Shown in pieces: positions 36,437 through 47,176 of a stretch of 64,000 nucleotides of DNA. The position numbers were made by a program, and so were the translations under genes. The notes beneath the pieces were generated by a model. It saw nothing but the letters and a program-made list of their open reading frames with translations. It was not told where the DNA came from and searched no databases. The stretch lies in assembly GCA_913776195.1 (NCBI GenBank), contig CAJYMH010000019.1, positions 1-64,000 of the forward strand, written 5' to 3'. Every line of letters starts with the position of its first letter. Position 1 is the first letter of the stretch. This DNA is from an uncultured Caulobacter sp. Lineage in GTDB: Bacteria > Pseudomonadota > Alphaproteobacteria > Caulobacterales > Caulobacteraceae.

Positions 36437-37296
36437 CAGCGAGCTCCTGCCGGGCTGATGACCACGGAAGACTCAAGGCGCAGCGGCTGACCCTTGGCGA
36501 GCGGGAAGGGTTGGCGGCCCGGGAACACGCAGTTCTGCATCGACAGAGACTTGCGCAGAATCCAGCTCGTGATCGGCTTGCCCTGAGCCTTGCAGCCGAA
36601 ATGGATGGTCCAGGCGGGATAGGCGGCCTCTCTCGGCCACCCCAGGGCCATGACGCCGCCGGCCTCGACCGCCTCGTTCGTCGGCATCACCGGCTTGCCG
36701 TCGGAGACGAAGCTCAGGGCGTCCGGCCTCACGGTGCGGATGGAGAAGCCGCCATAGCCCTTCACATCATCGCTGCCGCCGAGGGCGAAGCCGTCCACGA
36801 CGGGGGTGATGACCGTGTCGAAGTCGATGCGGCGCGGGCCTTCGGGGGCGAGCTTTTGGGGCGTGACCTTTGTGACCTCGTTGGCGATCACCGCGCCCTT
36901 GGCGTCCAGCCAGTCGACCTTCACCGTCAGCACGCCGTCGGCGAAGGCGCGGTCGGTGGTGCGAAAGCCCAGGCCCTGCATGAACCAGCCGTCGCCAACG
37001 GAGGCGCCGTTCGCCAGCACCTGATGCCAGCTCCAGAACACGCCGCGGTGGTGGATGTGGTCGGCGGGTTTCTCCTCCGTCAGCACGGTCTTGCCGTCCG
37101 GTGCGTAGAGCGGGTGGACGAAGTTCAGGCGGCCAGGATCGGCTAGATCGGCGGCCTTGGTGCGGTAGAACAGCACCGGCTTGCCGCCGTCGGTCACTGC
37201 GACGCCGTCGTCCGCCATGGTCGCAGTGATCTGGGCGGAGGCGGGAGCAGCCGAAACGACGGCCGCAGCGGCGAGGAGGGGAAGAAAAGCGCGCAT
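36436..37296 (-). CDS. Secreted DUF6807 (PmoA-like) protein
   Basis: A 286-aa protein with a signal peptide (MRAFLPLLAAAAVVSAAPASAQ). The diagnostic region is EKPADHIHHRGVFWSWHQV, a His-rich motif of the family often labelled PmoA or DUF6807 (the annotation PmoA does not mean methane monooxygenase). Related genes are found beside oxidoreductase and sugar-related genes. Function unproven. The 3' end is coupled with DUF4169. Confidence 0.83.
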   Translation of the reverse strand: MRAFLPLLAAAAVVSAAPASAQITATMADDGVAVTDGGKPVLFYRTKAADLADPGRLNFVHPLYAPDGKTVLTEEKPADHIHHRGVFWSWHQVLANGASVGDGWFMQGLGFRTTDRAFADGVLTVKVDWLDAKGAVIANEVTKVTPQKLAPEGPRRIDFDTVITPVVDGFALGGSDDVKGYGGFSIRTVRPDALSFVSDGKPVMPTNEAVEAGGVMALGWPREAAYPAWTIHFGCKAQGKPITSWILRKSLSMQNCVFPGRQPFPLAKGQPLRLESSVVISPAGAR

Positions 37297-37412
37297 GCGG
37301 TGACGATGCCGCCTCGGCCGCTTCAGTTCAACGGCGATTGAACCCGATCTGGCTCAGGCCGTTGGAAAAGCCGACGGGCCGCTGCCGAGGCCCTGCATTA
37401 GGAGACGATCCG

Positions 37413-37655
37413 ATGATCACCCCCACCCAGATCCGCGAACATTTCGAAGTCGTCGGCTCGGACGACAAGCATGTGGGCCGTGTGGACCACGTGGTCGGCC
37501 AGGAAATCGAGCTGGCCAAGCTGGACCTCGGCGCCGGCTTCAAGCACCACATGATCCCATTGTCGTGGGTCGATTATGTGGATGAGGCCGAAGAGAAGGT
37601 TCGCCTAAACCTGACCCAGGACCAGGCCAAGGCCCAGTGGCGCGAGAAGCACTAG
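37413..37655 (+). CDS. DUF2171 (PRC-barrel-like) protein
   Basis: An 80-aa protein (MITPTQIREHFEVVGSDDKHVGRVDHVV..) with the sequence of DUF2171, a small PRC-barrel-like fold: VGRVDHVVGQEIELAKLDLGAG, HHMIPLSWVDYVDEAEEKVRL. ATG at 37413 has GGAG upstream. Commonly a stand-alone stress-related or photosynthetic-barrel-like protein; function unknown. A bidirectional terminator separates it from the convergent aminotransferase. Confidence 0.85.
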   Translation: MITPTQIREHFEVVGSDDKHVGRVDHVVGQEIELAKLDLGAGFKHHMIPLSWVDYVDEAEEKVRLNLTQDQAKAQWREKH

Positions 37656-37672
37656 GGCTTACCGCCTACAAG

Positions 37673-37703
37673 AAAGAAGGCCCGCCTTTCGGCGGGCCTT
37701 TTG
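37673..37703. terminator. Bidirectional terminator between DUF2171 and aminotransferase genes
   Basis: Perfect AAGGCCCGCC/GGCGGGCCTT stem with loop TTTC and T/A runs on both sides. Confidence 0.9.
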
Positions 37704-37705
37704 CT

Positions 37706-38914
<1,209 letters not shown>

Positions 38915-39036
38915 TCAGGGCTCCCCTGGAAGGTTTCAGGATTGCGGCGGTCTTTACGCGCGGTCGTGCTGCGGCGCAACGAATGGAACCCGATCAGCCC
39001 CGGCTCTTTTTCGCACAGGGGCATCGGAGGGATCAC

Positions 39037-39474
39037 ATGCGACATCTTCCAGGGATCGTATCAGGCTTAGGAGCGGCGATGCTGCTGGCCGCCTGCAACG
39101 ACACGCCGCCGCAGGACGCGGGGGCGTCCAACGCCACATCTTCGCCGGTGACCTCCGACCAGGGGCCGACCAGCGCGCCGTCAGTGGCGGTGACGCCGCG
39201 CTACGTCGGGCGGTGGGCCGCGGCCAAGACGGCCTGTGGCCACGAAGCGTGGCGGTTCGAGGATCGCCGCCTATCGACTCCGGGCGAGGTCGGCTGCGAG
39301 TTCAAAGACGTCCGGGAGGCCTCGGGCGGATACGACATCTCCGCCGCCTGCCTAGCGGAGGGCGAGAGCGCCACGGGGGAGCTGCGCCTGAGGTTCACGG
39401 ACGTGACAGATCGAATGTCGGTGGAGGGCGGGCCGTTCTCCTGGAACGTCGATCTCGTCTATTGCGGGCGGTAG
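39037..39474 (+). CDS. Hypothetical lipoprotein
   Basis: A 145-aa predicted lipoprotein: MRHLPGIVSGLGAAMLLAAC gives lipobox LLAAC with Cys20. A Ser/Thr/Pro linker (about 22-55) leads to a small C-terminal domain with three or four Cys (KTACGHEAW, EVGCEFKDV, SAACLAEG, LVYCGR) that could form two disulfides. The family is not recognised, but the WAxxxxxCG...W pattern is like small alphaproteobacterial periplasmic domains. ATG at 39037 has GGAGG upstream. Confidence 0.75.
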   Translation: MRHLPGIVSGLGAAMLLAACNDTPPQDAGASNATSSPVTSDQGPTSAPSVAVTPRYVGRWAAAKTACGHEAWRFEDRRLSTPGEVGCEFKDVREASGGYDISAACLAEGESATGELRLRFTDVTDRMSVEGGPFSWNVDLVYCGR

Positions 39475-39510
39475 AGCCCGCTTGACCCGCTGGGGCGGAT
39501 CGGCGAGGCC

Positions 39511-40218
39511 ATGGCCATGCGTCGCCTGATCGATTTCGTCATGAACATGGACGCCCGCGCCTGGCGGGCGCTGGCGGTTTCTTTCGTCCTGTTCGGCGGG
39601 GTGGGGGTTGTTTTCCTGTTCGGCGCGTCGGTGCTGGGCTTCTCCGGCGAGGCGACGGTGGAGCGGTGGCTGGGTTCGGCGCACGGCGTGTGGGGTCTGC
39701 CGGTGGCGGTGTTCGCCTTCGCGGCCTTGGCGTTCCTGGGCGTGCCGCAGTTCGTGCTGATCGCGGCGGCGGTCGTGGCTTTCGGCGCCTGGACCGGCTT
39801 CGCCTACAGCTGGATCGGCACGCTGGTCAGCTCGATCGTCGGGTTCTGGCTGGGGCGGGCGTTCGGCGGCCGGCTGCTGCGAGACATTCCGGGCGACGGG
39901 GTGAAGAGCTTCATGCGCCTGATCGGACGCAACGGCTTCACCGCCAGCCTGATCGTGCGGCTGGTGCCGTCGGCGCCGTTCATTGTGGTCAATATGGCGG
40001 CTGGGGTGACCCCGATGAAGTTCTGGCATTTCGCGGCCGGAACGGCGATCGGCATCGTTCCGAAGATCGCCCTGACCGCCTTCGCCGGCAATTCCATCGT
40101 CCAGGCGATGAAGGGCGGCGGCATGGGCCACATCGGCTTGCTGGTCGGCGTCGCCGCCCTGTGGATCGCCCTGGGCTGGGTCGCCCGCAACTGGCTCAAG
40201 CGTCGCGAAGCGGAGTGA
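39511..40218 (+). CDS. VTT domain (TVP38/TMEM64, DedA-related) membrane protein
   Basis: A 235-aa inner-membrane protein with about six hydrophobic segments. The central VTT motif FGAWTGFAYSWIGTLVSSIVGFWLGRAFG and the re-entrant-loop motif VRLVPSAPFIVVNMAAGVTPMKFWHF, with FWHF and GTAIGIVPK, place it in the TVP38/TMEM64 family, relatives of DedA implicated in lipid scrambling or undecaprenyl-phosphate flipping. Its 3' end overlaps the convergent XRE regulator gene by 23 nt. Confidence 0.88.
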   Translation: MAMRRLIDFVMNMDARAWRALAVSFVLFGGVGVVFLFGASVLGFSGEATVERWLGSAHGVWGLPVAVFAFAALAFLGVPQFVLIAAAVVAFGAWTGFAYSWIGTLVSSIVGFWLGRAFGGRLLRDIPGDGVKSFMRLIGRNGFTASLIVRLVPSAPFIVVNMAAGVTPMKFWHFAAGTAIGIVPKIALTAFAGNSIVQAMKGGGMGHIGLLVGVAALWIALGWVARNWLKRREAE

Positions 40219-41011
40219 CAGGGTTCAGGCGGCGCAGGGTTTCGGCCGTCTGGGCGTCAGCCGGAAAGAACGACTCGATCGCCAGCTCCGACAGTGTCAC
40301 GTCCACGGGCGTGCCAAAGACCGTGATAGTGCTGATGAAGGAGAGCACGCCGGCCTCCGTCTCGATCAGCAGGGGCACCGCGACGCCGCCGAGATCGCTG
40401 TGCGGCGGGCGGTGGATGGACGGCGCCGGCGCGGGGTAGGCGGCCAGTTCGTCGTAAAGCTCGGCGAGAATCTGATCGCCGCTGACCTCTATCTGCTGCT
40501 TCAGCCGCTCCTGCACATGGGCGCGCCATTCGCCGTAGTTGATGATGCGGGGCGCGACGCCGCGCGGATGCAGGCTCAGCCGCAACACGTTGACCGGCGG
40601 CGTCAACAGGCCTGGGTCGTCCACCTGCATCAGCAGGGCTACGGCGGCATTGGCGGAGACCAGGTTCCAGGCGCGGTCGACGGCGACGGCGGGGTAGGGG
40701 GCGTGGCCTTCAAGAATACGATCCACCGCGCGACGGGCGGAGGCCATGGCTGGATCATCCAGGCTGCGTTCCGAGAACATCGGAGCAAAGCCAGCGCCGA
40801 CAAGCAGGGCGTTGCGTTCGCGCATTGGGACCTCAAGGCAGCCGGCCAGGCGCAGGACCATGTCGCGGCTGGGGAGCGAACGGCCGGTCTCCATGAAGCT
40901 GAGGTGGCGGGTGGAGATTTCCGCCTCCAGCGCCAGGTCAAGCTGGCTCAGGCGGCGGCGCTGACGCCAGGTTCGAATCTGGTCGCCGATCGAGGGCTGC
41001 GTCTGGTTCAT
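40196..41011 (-). CDS. XRE family regulator with MmyB-like ligand-binding domain
   Basis: A 271-aa transcription factor. The N-terminal helix-turn-helix is QIRTWRQRRRLSQLDLALEAEISTRHLSFMETGRSLPSR, and the C-terminal half is an MmyB-like PAS-type ligand domain (AVAVDRAWNLVSANAAVALL, LRLSLHPRGVAPRIINYGEW). MmyB-type regulators generally control a divergent neighbouring gene. Here the divergent partner is a small four-helix membrane protein, and a palindrome with ATTAC/GTAAT arms lies between the two. Confidence 0.9.
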   Translation of the reverse strand: MNQTQPSIGDQIRTWRQRRRLSQLDLALEAEISTRHLSFMETGRSLPSRDMVLRLAGCLEVPMRERNALLVGAGFAPMFSERSLDDPAMASARRAVDRILEGHAPYPAVAVDRAWNLVSANAAVALLMQVDDPGLLTPPVNVLRLSLHPRGVAPRIINYGEWRAHVQERLKQQIEVSGDQILAELYDELAAYPAPAPSIHRPPHSDLGGVAVPLLIETEAGVLSFISTITVFGTPVDVTLSELAIESFFPADAQTAETLRRLNPVTPLRDA

Positions 41012-41044
41012 GGCGAGACCATAACCTCGCGGCTCGGCTTGCCC

Positions 41045-41061
41045 ATTACCTCAGGCGTAAT
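41045..41061. promoter_or_regulatory. Palindromic operator candidate for the XRE regulator
   Basis: ATTACCTCAGGCGTAAT: inverted arms ATTAC/GTAAT with a 7-nt spacer, 34 bp from the regulator start and about 70 bp before the divergent gene. Similar ATTACCT-type palindromes sit between MmyB-type regulators and divergent genes elsewhere. Confidence 0.55.
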
Positions 41062-41087
41062 CGACCCGCGTCGAAGGCGGGGAGAGG

Positions 41088-41121
41088 CTTGGATCACGGA
41101 CGCACCGTCCGCCGATCCAAG
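41088..41121 (+). promoter_or_regulatory. 5'-leader hairpin covering the ribosome site of the membrane-protein gene
   Basis: Outer arms CTTGGATC (41088-41095) and GATCCAAG (41114-41121) and inner arms CGGACG/CGTCCG (41097-41111) build a long hairpin. The right outer arm overlaps the AAGGAG ribosome site (41119-41124) of the gene starting at 41131, so the structure could hide it. Confidence 0.55.
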
Positions 41122-41130
41122 GAGAACATC

Positions 41131-41532
41131 ATGTCCGCCATTTCCTCTTCCTTCCTGCGCAAGGTCCTGGCCCTGGACGCCGTCGCCAGCGGCGCGACCG
41201 GCCTGCTTCTGGCGGCTGGCGCGGGGCCGTTGGAGGGGCTTCTGGGTCTGTCGCCCGCCCTGACGCGGCCCGCCGGTCTGTTCCTGATCCCCTACGCCCT
41301 GTTGGTGGCGTGGATGGCGAGCCGCCCCAGCCTGCCGCGCGGGGCCGTGTGGGCCGTGGTGGTGGTCAATGCTCTGTGGGCGGTTGAGAGCGTGACGCTT
41401 GTCGGCGCGGGCTGGGTGCATCCGACCCTGCTGGGGGCGCTCTTCATCTGCGCCCAGGCGGCTGTGGTCGCGCTGTTCGGCCTCCTGCAGTTCGCGACAT
41501 TGCGGCAAGATCGAGTCGCGCGAGCGATTTAG
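41131..41532 (+). CDS. Small four-segment membrane protein
   Basis: A 133-aa protein with four hydrophobic segments (VLALDAVASGATGLLLAAGA, PAGLFLIPYALLVAWMA, AVWAVVVVNALWAVESVTLV, LLGALFICAQAAVVALFGLL). It is divergent from the XRE/MmyB regulator, the typical arrangement of a regulator with its target. No family with known function recognised. The start at 41131 is set by the AAGGAG ribosome site. Confidence 0.8.
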   Translation: MSAISSSFLRKVLALDAVASGATGLLLAAGAGPLEGLLGLSPALTRPAGLFLIPYALLVAWMASRPSLPRGAVWAVVVVNALWAVESVTLVGAGWVHPTLLGALFICAQAAVVALFGLLQFATLRQDRVARAI

Positions 41533-41619
41533 GGAACGATTTTGCTAAGAAGTCAGGTGGAAGCGTCAATTGGCGCATTCTTGTTGCGTGACGCGTGCTG
41601 AATCGGTAGATAAAGCCCC

Positions 41620-41688
41620 ATGCGCCGCAATCGCGACAACCTGCTGCTTCTTTCGCTGGGGCTTAGCCGCCCCTGGGCCGCCGTTTAG
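41620..41688 (+). CDS. leuL: Leucine-rich leader peptide of leuA
   Basis: A 22-codon ORF upstream of leuA, beginning MRRNRDN, continuing with four consecutive Leu codons, then SLGL, and ending SRPWAAV. Six of 22 residues are Leu and five of these fall within eight codons, the classic sign of a transcription-attenuation leader that senses charged tRNA-Leu. It ends 82 nt before leuA. Too short for usual gene calling; the call rests on codon content and position. Confidence 0.7.
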   Translation: MRRNRDNLLLLSLGLSRPWAAV

Positions 41689-41725
41689 CCGCGCTTTCTT
41701 CGCGGCCGGTCGCTCAGGGGCGTTT
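41656..41725 (+). promoter_or_regulatory. Possible leuA attenuator region
   Basis: Mutually exclusive pairings can be drawn over and behind the leader codons: GGGG (41658-41661) with CCCC (41670-41673); CGCCCC (41668-41673) with GGGGCG (41717-41722), which is followed by TTT; and GCCGCG (41688-41693) with CGCGGC (41701-41706). This fits antiterminator/terminator switching, but the U-run is short and no clear textbook terminator is seen. Confidence 0.4.
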
Positions 41726-41770
41726 CCAGTAACAGACCCAGCAAGCCGACCTCCGCGAAAGACCACTTCC

Positions 41771-43339
<1,569 letters not shown>

Positions 43340-43380
43340 GTCTGGCCGCGCCTTCCGGCGCAGGCTAAGCCCCGCATCCC

Positions 43381-44262
43381 ATGCTCTGGATTCCCGTGAC
43401 TATCGGCGCGGCGGCCCTTCAGGTCGCTCGCAACGCCGCGCAGCGCTCGGTCATGACTGGGGCGGGGCCCTGGGGCGCGACCCTGGTGCGGTTCCTGTTC
43501 GGCCTGCCGTTCGCGCTGATCTTCGTGGGCGTGCTGTGGCTGCTGACCCCCGGCGCGCGCTTCCATCCGTCCGCGGCGTTCTTCCTCGCCTGCCTGGCGG
43601 GGGCGGGACTGCAGATGGCGGCGACGGCGTCGATGCTGACGGCCATGCATCGGTCGTCCTTCGCCCTGGGCACGGCGATGCAGCAGAGCGGCCTGCCGTT
43701 CGCCCTGGTCTGGGGCGTGCTGTTCTTCGGCGACCACGTGGGTCCGCTGGTTTGGCTGGGCGGAGGGATCGCCACCCTGGGGCTGACGGCGCTGTCCTGG
43801 CCGCAGGCTGGTGCTGTGCATATGCAACGTGGCGCGGTTCTGTTCGGTCTGAGCTCTGGCGCCATGTTCGCGCTCAGCGCCAACTTCTTCCGGCAGGGGG
43901 CGTTGGCCCTGGATCCGGCTCATCCGGTGCTGTCGGCGTTCGCCACGGTGGCGGTCGTTCAGGCGATCCAGACGGTGAGCCTCGGCGGCTGGCTGCTGGC
44001 CACCAACCGCACGGCGGTGATCGCCGTGGTCGCGGCGTGGCGGCGGTCCCTGGGGGCGGGTTTCTGCGGGGCGGCGGCGTCGGGGCTCTGGTTCACGGCC
44101 ATGGCCCTAAGTCCCGTGGGGCCGGTAAGGGCGGTGGGCGTGGTCGAGATGCCCATCGCGGCGCTGGTGGGGCGACGCCTGTTCGCGGAACGGCTCAGTT
44201 TACGGCAATGGGTGGCTGGCGCCCTGACGGCGGCGGGCGTCGTTCTCGCCGCGACAGGATGA
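43381..44262 (+). CDS. EamA/DMT family transporter
   Basis: A 293-aa inner-membrane protein with about ten hydrophobic segments in two EamA repeats (for example FLFGLPFALIFVGVLWLLTPG, ALVWGVLFFGDHVGPLVWLGG, LFAERLSLRQWVAGALTAAGVVLA). Drug/metabolite transporter superfamily members export amino acids or other metabolites; substrate unknown. It follows leuA by 41 nt on the same strand, so co-transcription is possible and an amino-acid-exporter role can be considered. Confidence 0.85.
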   Translation: MLWIPVTIGAAALQVARNAAQRSVMTGAGPWGATLVRFLFGLPFALIFVGVLWLLTPGARFHPSAAFFLACLAGAGLQMAATASMLTAMHRSSFALGTAMQQSGLPFALVWGVLFFGDHVGPLVWLGGGIATLGLTALSWPQAGAVHMQRGAVLFGLSSGAMFALSANFFRQGALALDPAHPVLSAFATVAVVQAIQTVSLGGWLLATNRTAVIAVVAAWRRSLGAGFCGAAASGLWFTAMALSPVGPVRAVGVVEMPIAALVGRRLFAERLSLRQWVAGALTAAGVVLAATG

Positions 44263-44302
44263 TGAACGCCGCTCGCGATAGGCCTTGAAATCAACTCACT
44301 AG

Positions 44303-45493
<1,191 letters not shown>

Positions 45494-45584
45494 TAAAGAA
45501 CCGGCGCTGCGCCTGGCTCGCAATGCGGGCTAGACTGGCGACATCATCTGAGTCGGGCGCGGGGGCGCCGGGAGACCCCATCAA

Positions 45585-46667
45585 GTGGCCTTGAAAGAAG
45601 GTCAGTTTGGCGAGTTGAAGGTCCCGCTGACCTGGACGGCGGCGGTGGCCTTGATCGTGGCCGGCATCGTCGCCGTCGCCTTGCTGGTGAATGACCGCCG
45701 CGAGACCCTGCAGAACCAGGCCTATGGCGTGACCCGCCAAGCCGTGGACACCGTGGCCGCGCCGGTCAGCGGAGCCGTCGCCGCGCCCGGCCGCTGGACC
45801 CGGTCCGCCGTCGATTGGGTCGGGGACTACTTTTTCGCCGTTTCCGAGAACCGCAAGCTGAAGGCCGAGCTGGTCGAGATGCGCCAGTGGCGCGACGTGG
45901 CCCTGGCCCAGCGCGACATCAACGAACGCTACCGCACCCTGATGGGCCTGCGCACCGATCCGCCGATCCCGATGGTGGCCGCGCGGGTGATCAGCGACAG
46001 CCGCGGGCCCTACGCCAATACGCGTCTGGCCGACGCTGGCCGCGACAAGGGCGTGATCAGCGGCAATCCGGTGATGAGCGAGCACGGCCTGATCGGCCGC
46101 GTGGTCGGCGTTGCGGGCAGCATCAGCCGCGTGCTGCTGTTGACCGACACCACCTCGCGCACGCCGGTGATGATCGACCGCACCAACGCCCGCTCGATCC
46201 TGACCGGCGACGGCGGTCCGAACCCCCGCCTTGAGTATCTGCGCGGCCGTGATCCGGTGAAGGAGGGCGACCGCATCGTCACCTCAGGTGACGGCGGCGT
46301 GCTGCCGCGCGGTCTGCCGGTGGGCGTGGCGGTGAAGGGGATGGACGGCGCTTGGCGCGTTGCGCTGTTCGCGGACTCCACGCCGATCGATTACGTGCGC
46401 ATTCTGCTGTTCAAGGACTTCGGCCAGCTGGCGGACCAGAAGGGCCTTTCGACGACGCAGCTGCCGACCATCGACACCGAGGATCCGGAAGCCCGCAAGG
46501 TGCAGACGATCCTGGGCAATGTCGCGCCGCCGTCCAACGCAGGGACGCCGCCCCCTGCCGCAGTCGCGACCACGCCCCCCGCGACGCCGCAGTCGGCCCC
46601 CGCCGCACCTCGGCCTCCGGCCCCGCAGCCGGCCGCGCCCGCGACGACCCCGGGGACGCCGCAGTGA
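45585..46667 (+). CDS. mreC: Rod shape-determining protein MreC
   Basis: Bitopic periplasmic scaffold of the elongasome, 360 aa. It has a short cytoplasmic N-terminus, one membrane segment (VALIVAGIVAVALLV), a coiled coil (KLKAELVEMRQWRDVALAQRD) and the beta-barrel MreC domain (VISDSRGPYANTRLADAGRDKGV, GDRIVTSGDGGVLPRGLPVG), then a Pro/Ala-rich disordered tail of about 45 residues. The start is GTG at 45585. The stop overlaps the GTG of mreD by 4 nt. Confidence 0.95.
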   Translation: MALKEGQFGELKVPLTWTAAVALIVAGIVAVALLVNDRRETLQNQAYGVTRQAVDTVAAPVSGAVAAPGRWTRSAVDWVGDYFFAVSENRKLKAELVEMRQWRDVALAQRDINERYRTLMGLRTDPPIPMVAARVISDSRGPYANTRLADAGRDKGVISGNPVMSEHGLIGRVVGVAGSISRVLLLTDTTSRTPVMIDRTNARSILTGDGGPNPRLEYLRGRDPVKEGDRIVTSGDGGVLPRGLPVGVAVKGMDGAWRVALFADSTPIDYVRILLFKDFGQLADQKGLSTTQLPTIDTEDPEARKVQTILGNVAPPSNAGTPPPAAVATTPPATPQSAPAAPRPPAPQPAAPATTPGTPQ

Positions 46668-47176
46668 GGCGCGCGGCCGCCGGGCTCAATCCTGTCCAAT
46701 GGCTGGCCGTGCCGATGCTGATCTGCATCGTCGCGGCGATCCTGTTCGCCATGCCCGCGCGCGCCTTCGGATTCCAGCTGCCCGAGCCCATGTGGGCCAT
46801 TGTCCCGGCCTTCGCCTGGGGCGTGATCAGGCCGTCGGTGCTGGCGCCGTTCGCCTTGCTGGTGCTGGGCCTGTTCTTCGACGGCTTCTGGGGCGGGCCC
46901 ATCGGTCTTTGGGCGCTGGCGCTGCTAATTGTCTACGGCGTGGTGATCGCCCTGCGGAATATCCTGAGCGGCCAGGCCGGGTTGGTGACGTTCGCTTGGT
47001 ACGCGGGCTGTACGGCGCTGGCCATGGGTGTGGGCTACGTCTTCATGATCCTTGGCGAGCTGGGCCGTCCGGGGCCCCTGTCGGTCTTCTGGCAGTTCCT
47101 GATCACTGTGGCGCTGTACCCGGCGGCCCACTGGCTGATCGAGCGCTTCGAAGATCAAGACGTGCGTTTCCGCTGA
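46664..47176 (+). CDS. mreD: Rod shape-determining protein MreD
   Basis: Small polytopic inner-membrane protein of 170 aa with five or six hydrophobic segments (WLAVPMLICIVAAILFAMPA, LLVLGLFFDGFWGGPIGLWALALL, ALAMGVGYVFMILGEL, FLITVALYPAAHWLIERF). The start is the GTG at 46664, which overlaps the mreC stop (GTGA); a longer frame from 46352 lies inside mreC and is not real. The stop overlaps the mrdA ATG by 1 nt. Confidence 0.92.
   Translation: MRRAAAGLNPVQWLAVPMLICIVAAILFAMPARAFGFQLPEPMWAIVPAFAWGVIRPSVLAPFALLVLGLFFDGFWGGPIGLWALALLIVYGVVIALRNILSGQAGLVTFAWYAGCTALAMGVGYVFMILGELGRPGPLSVFWQFLITVALYPAAHWLIERFEDQDVRFR

Noticed and set aside
36294-36476. 60-aa minus-strand frame overlapping the DUF4169 gene
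   Set aside because: Gln/Gly-rich shadow translation; the neighbouring frame encodes a recognisable DUF4169 protein with a coupled start.
41570-41770. 67-codon extension of leuA
   Set aside because: Cys/Arg/Pro-rich with no family match, and the region carries the leucine leader peptide in another frame.
43348-43361. GCGCC/GGCGC hairpin behind leuA as terminator
   Set aside because: Five base pairs and no U-run; only 41 nt to the next co-directional gene, so read-through is more likely.
46352-46663. N-terminal extension of mreD within mreC
   Set aside because: Low-complexity Arg/Pro translation; the GTG at 46664 gives a normal MreD coupled to the mreC stop.
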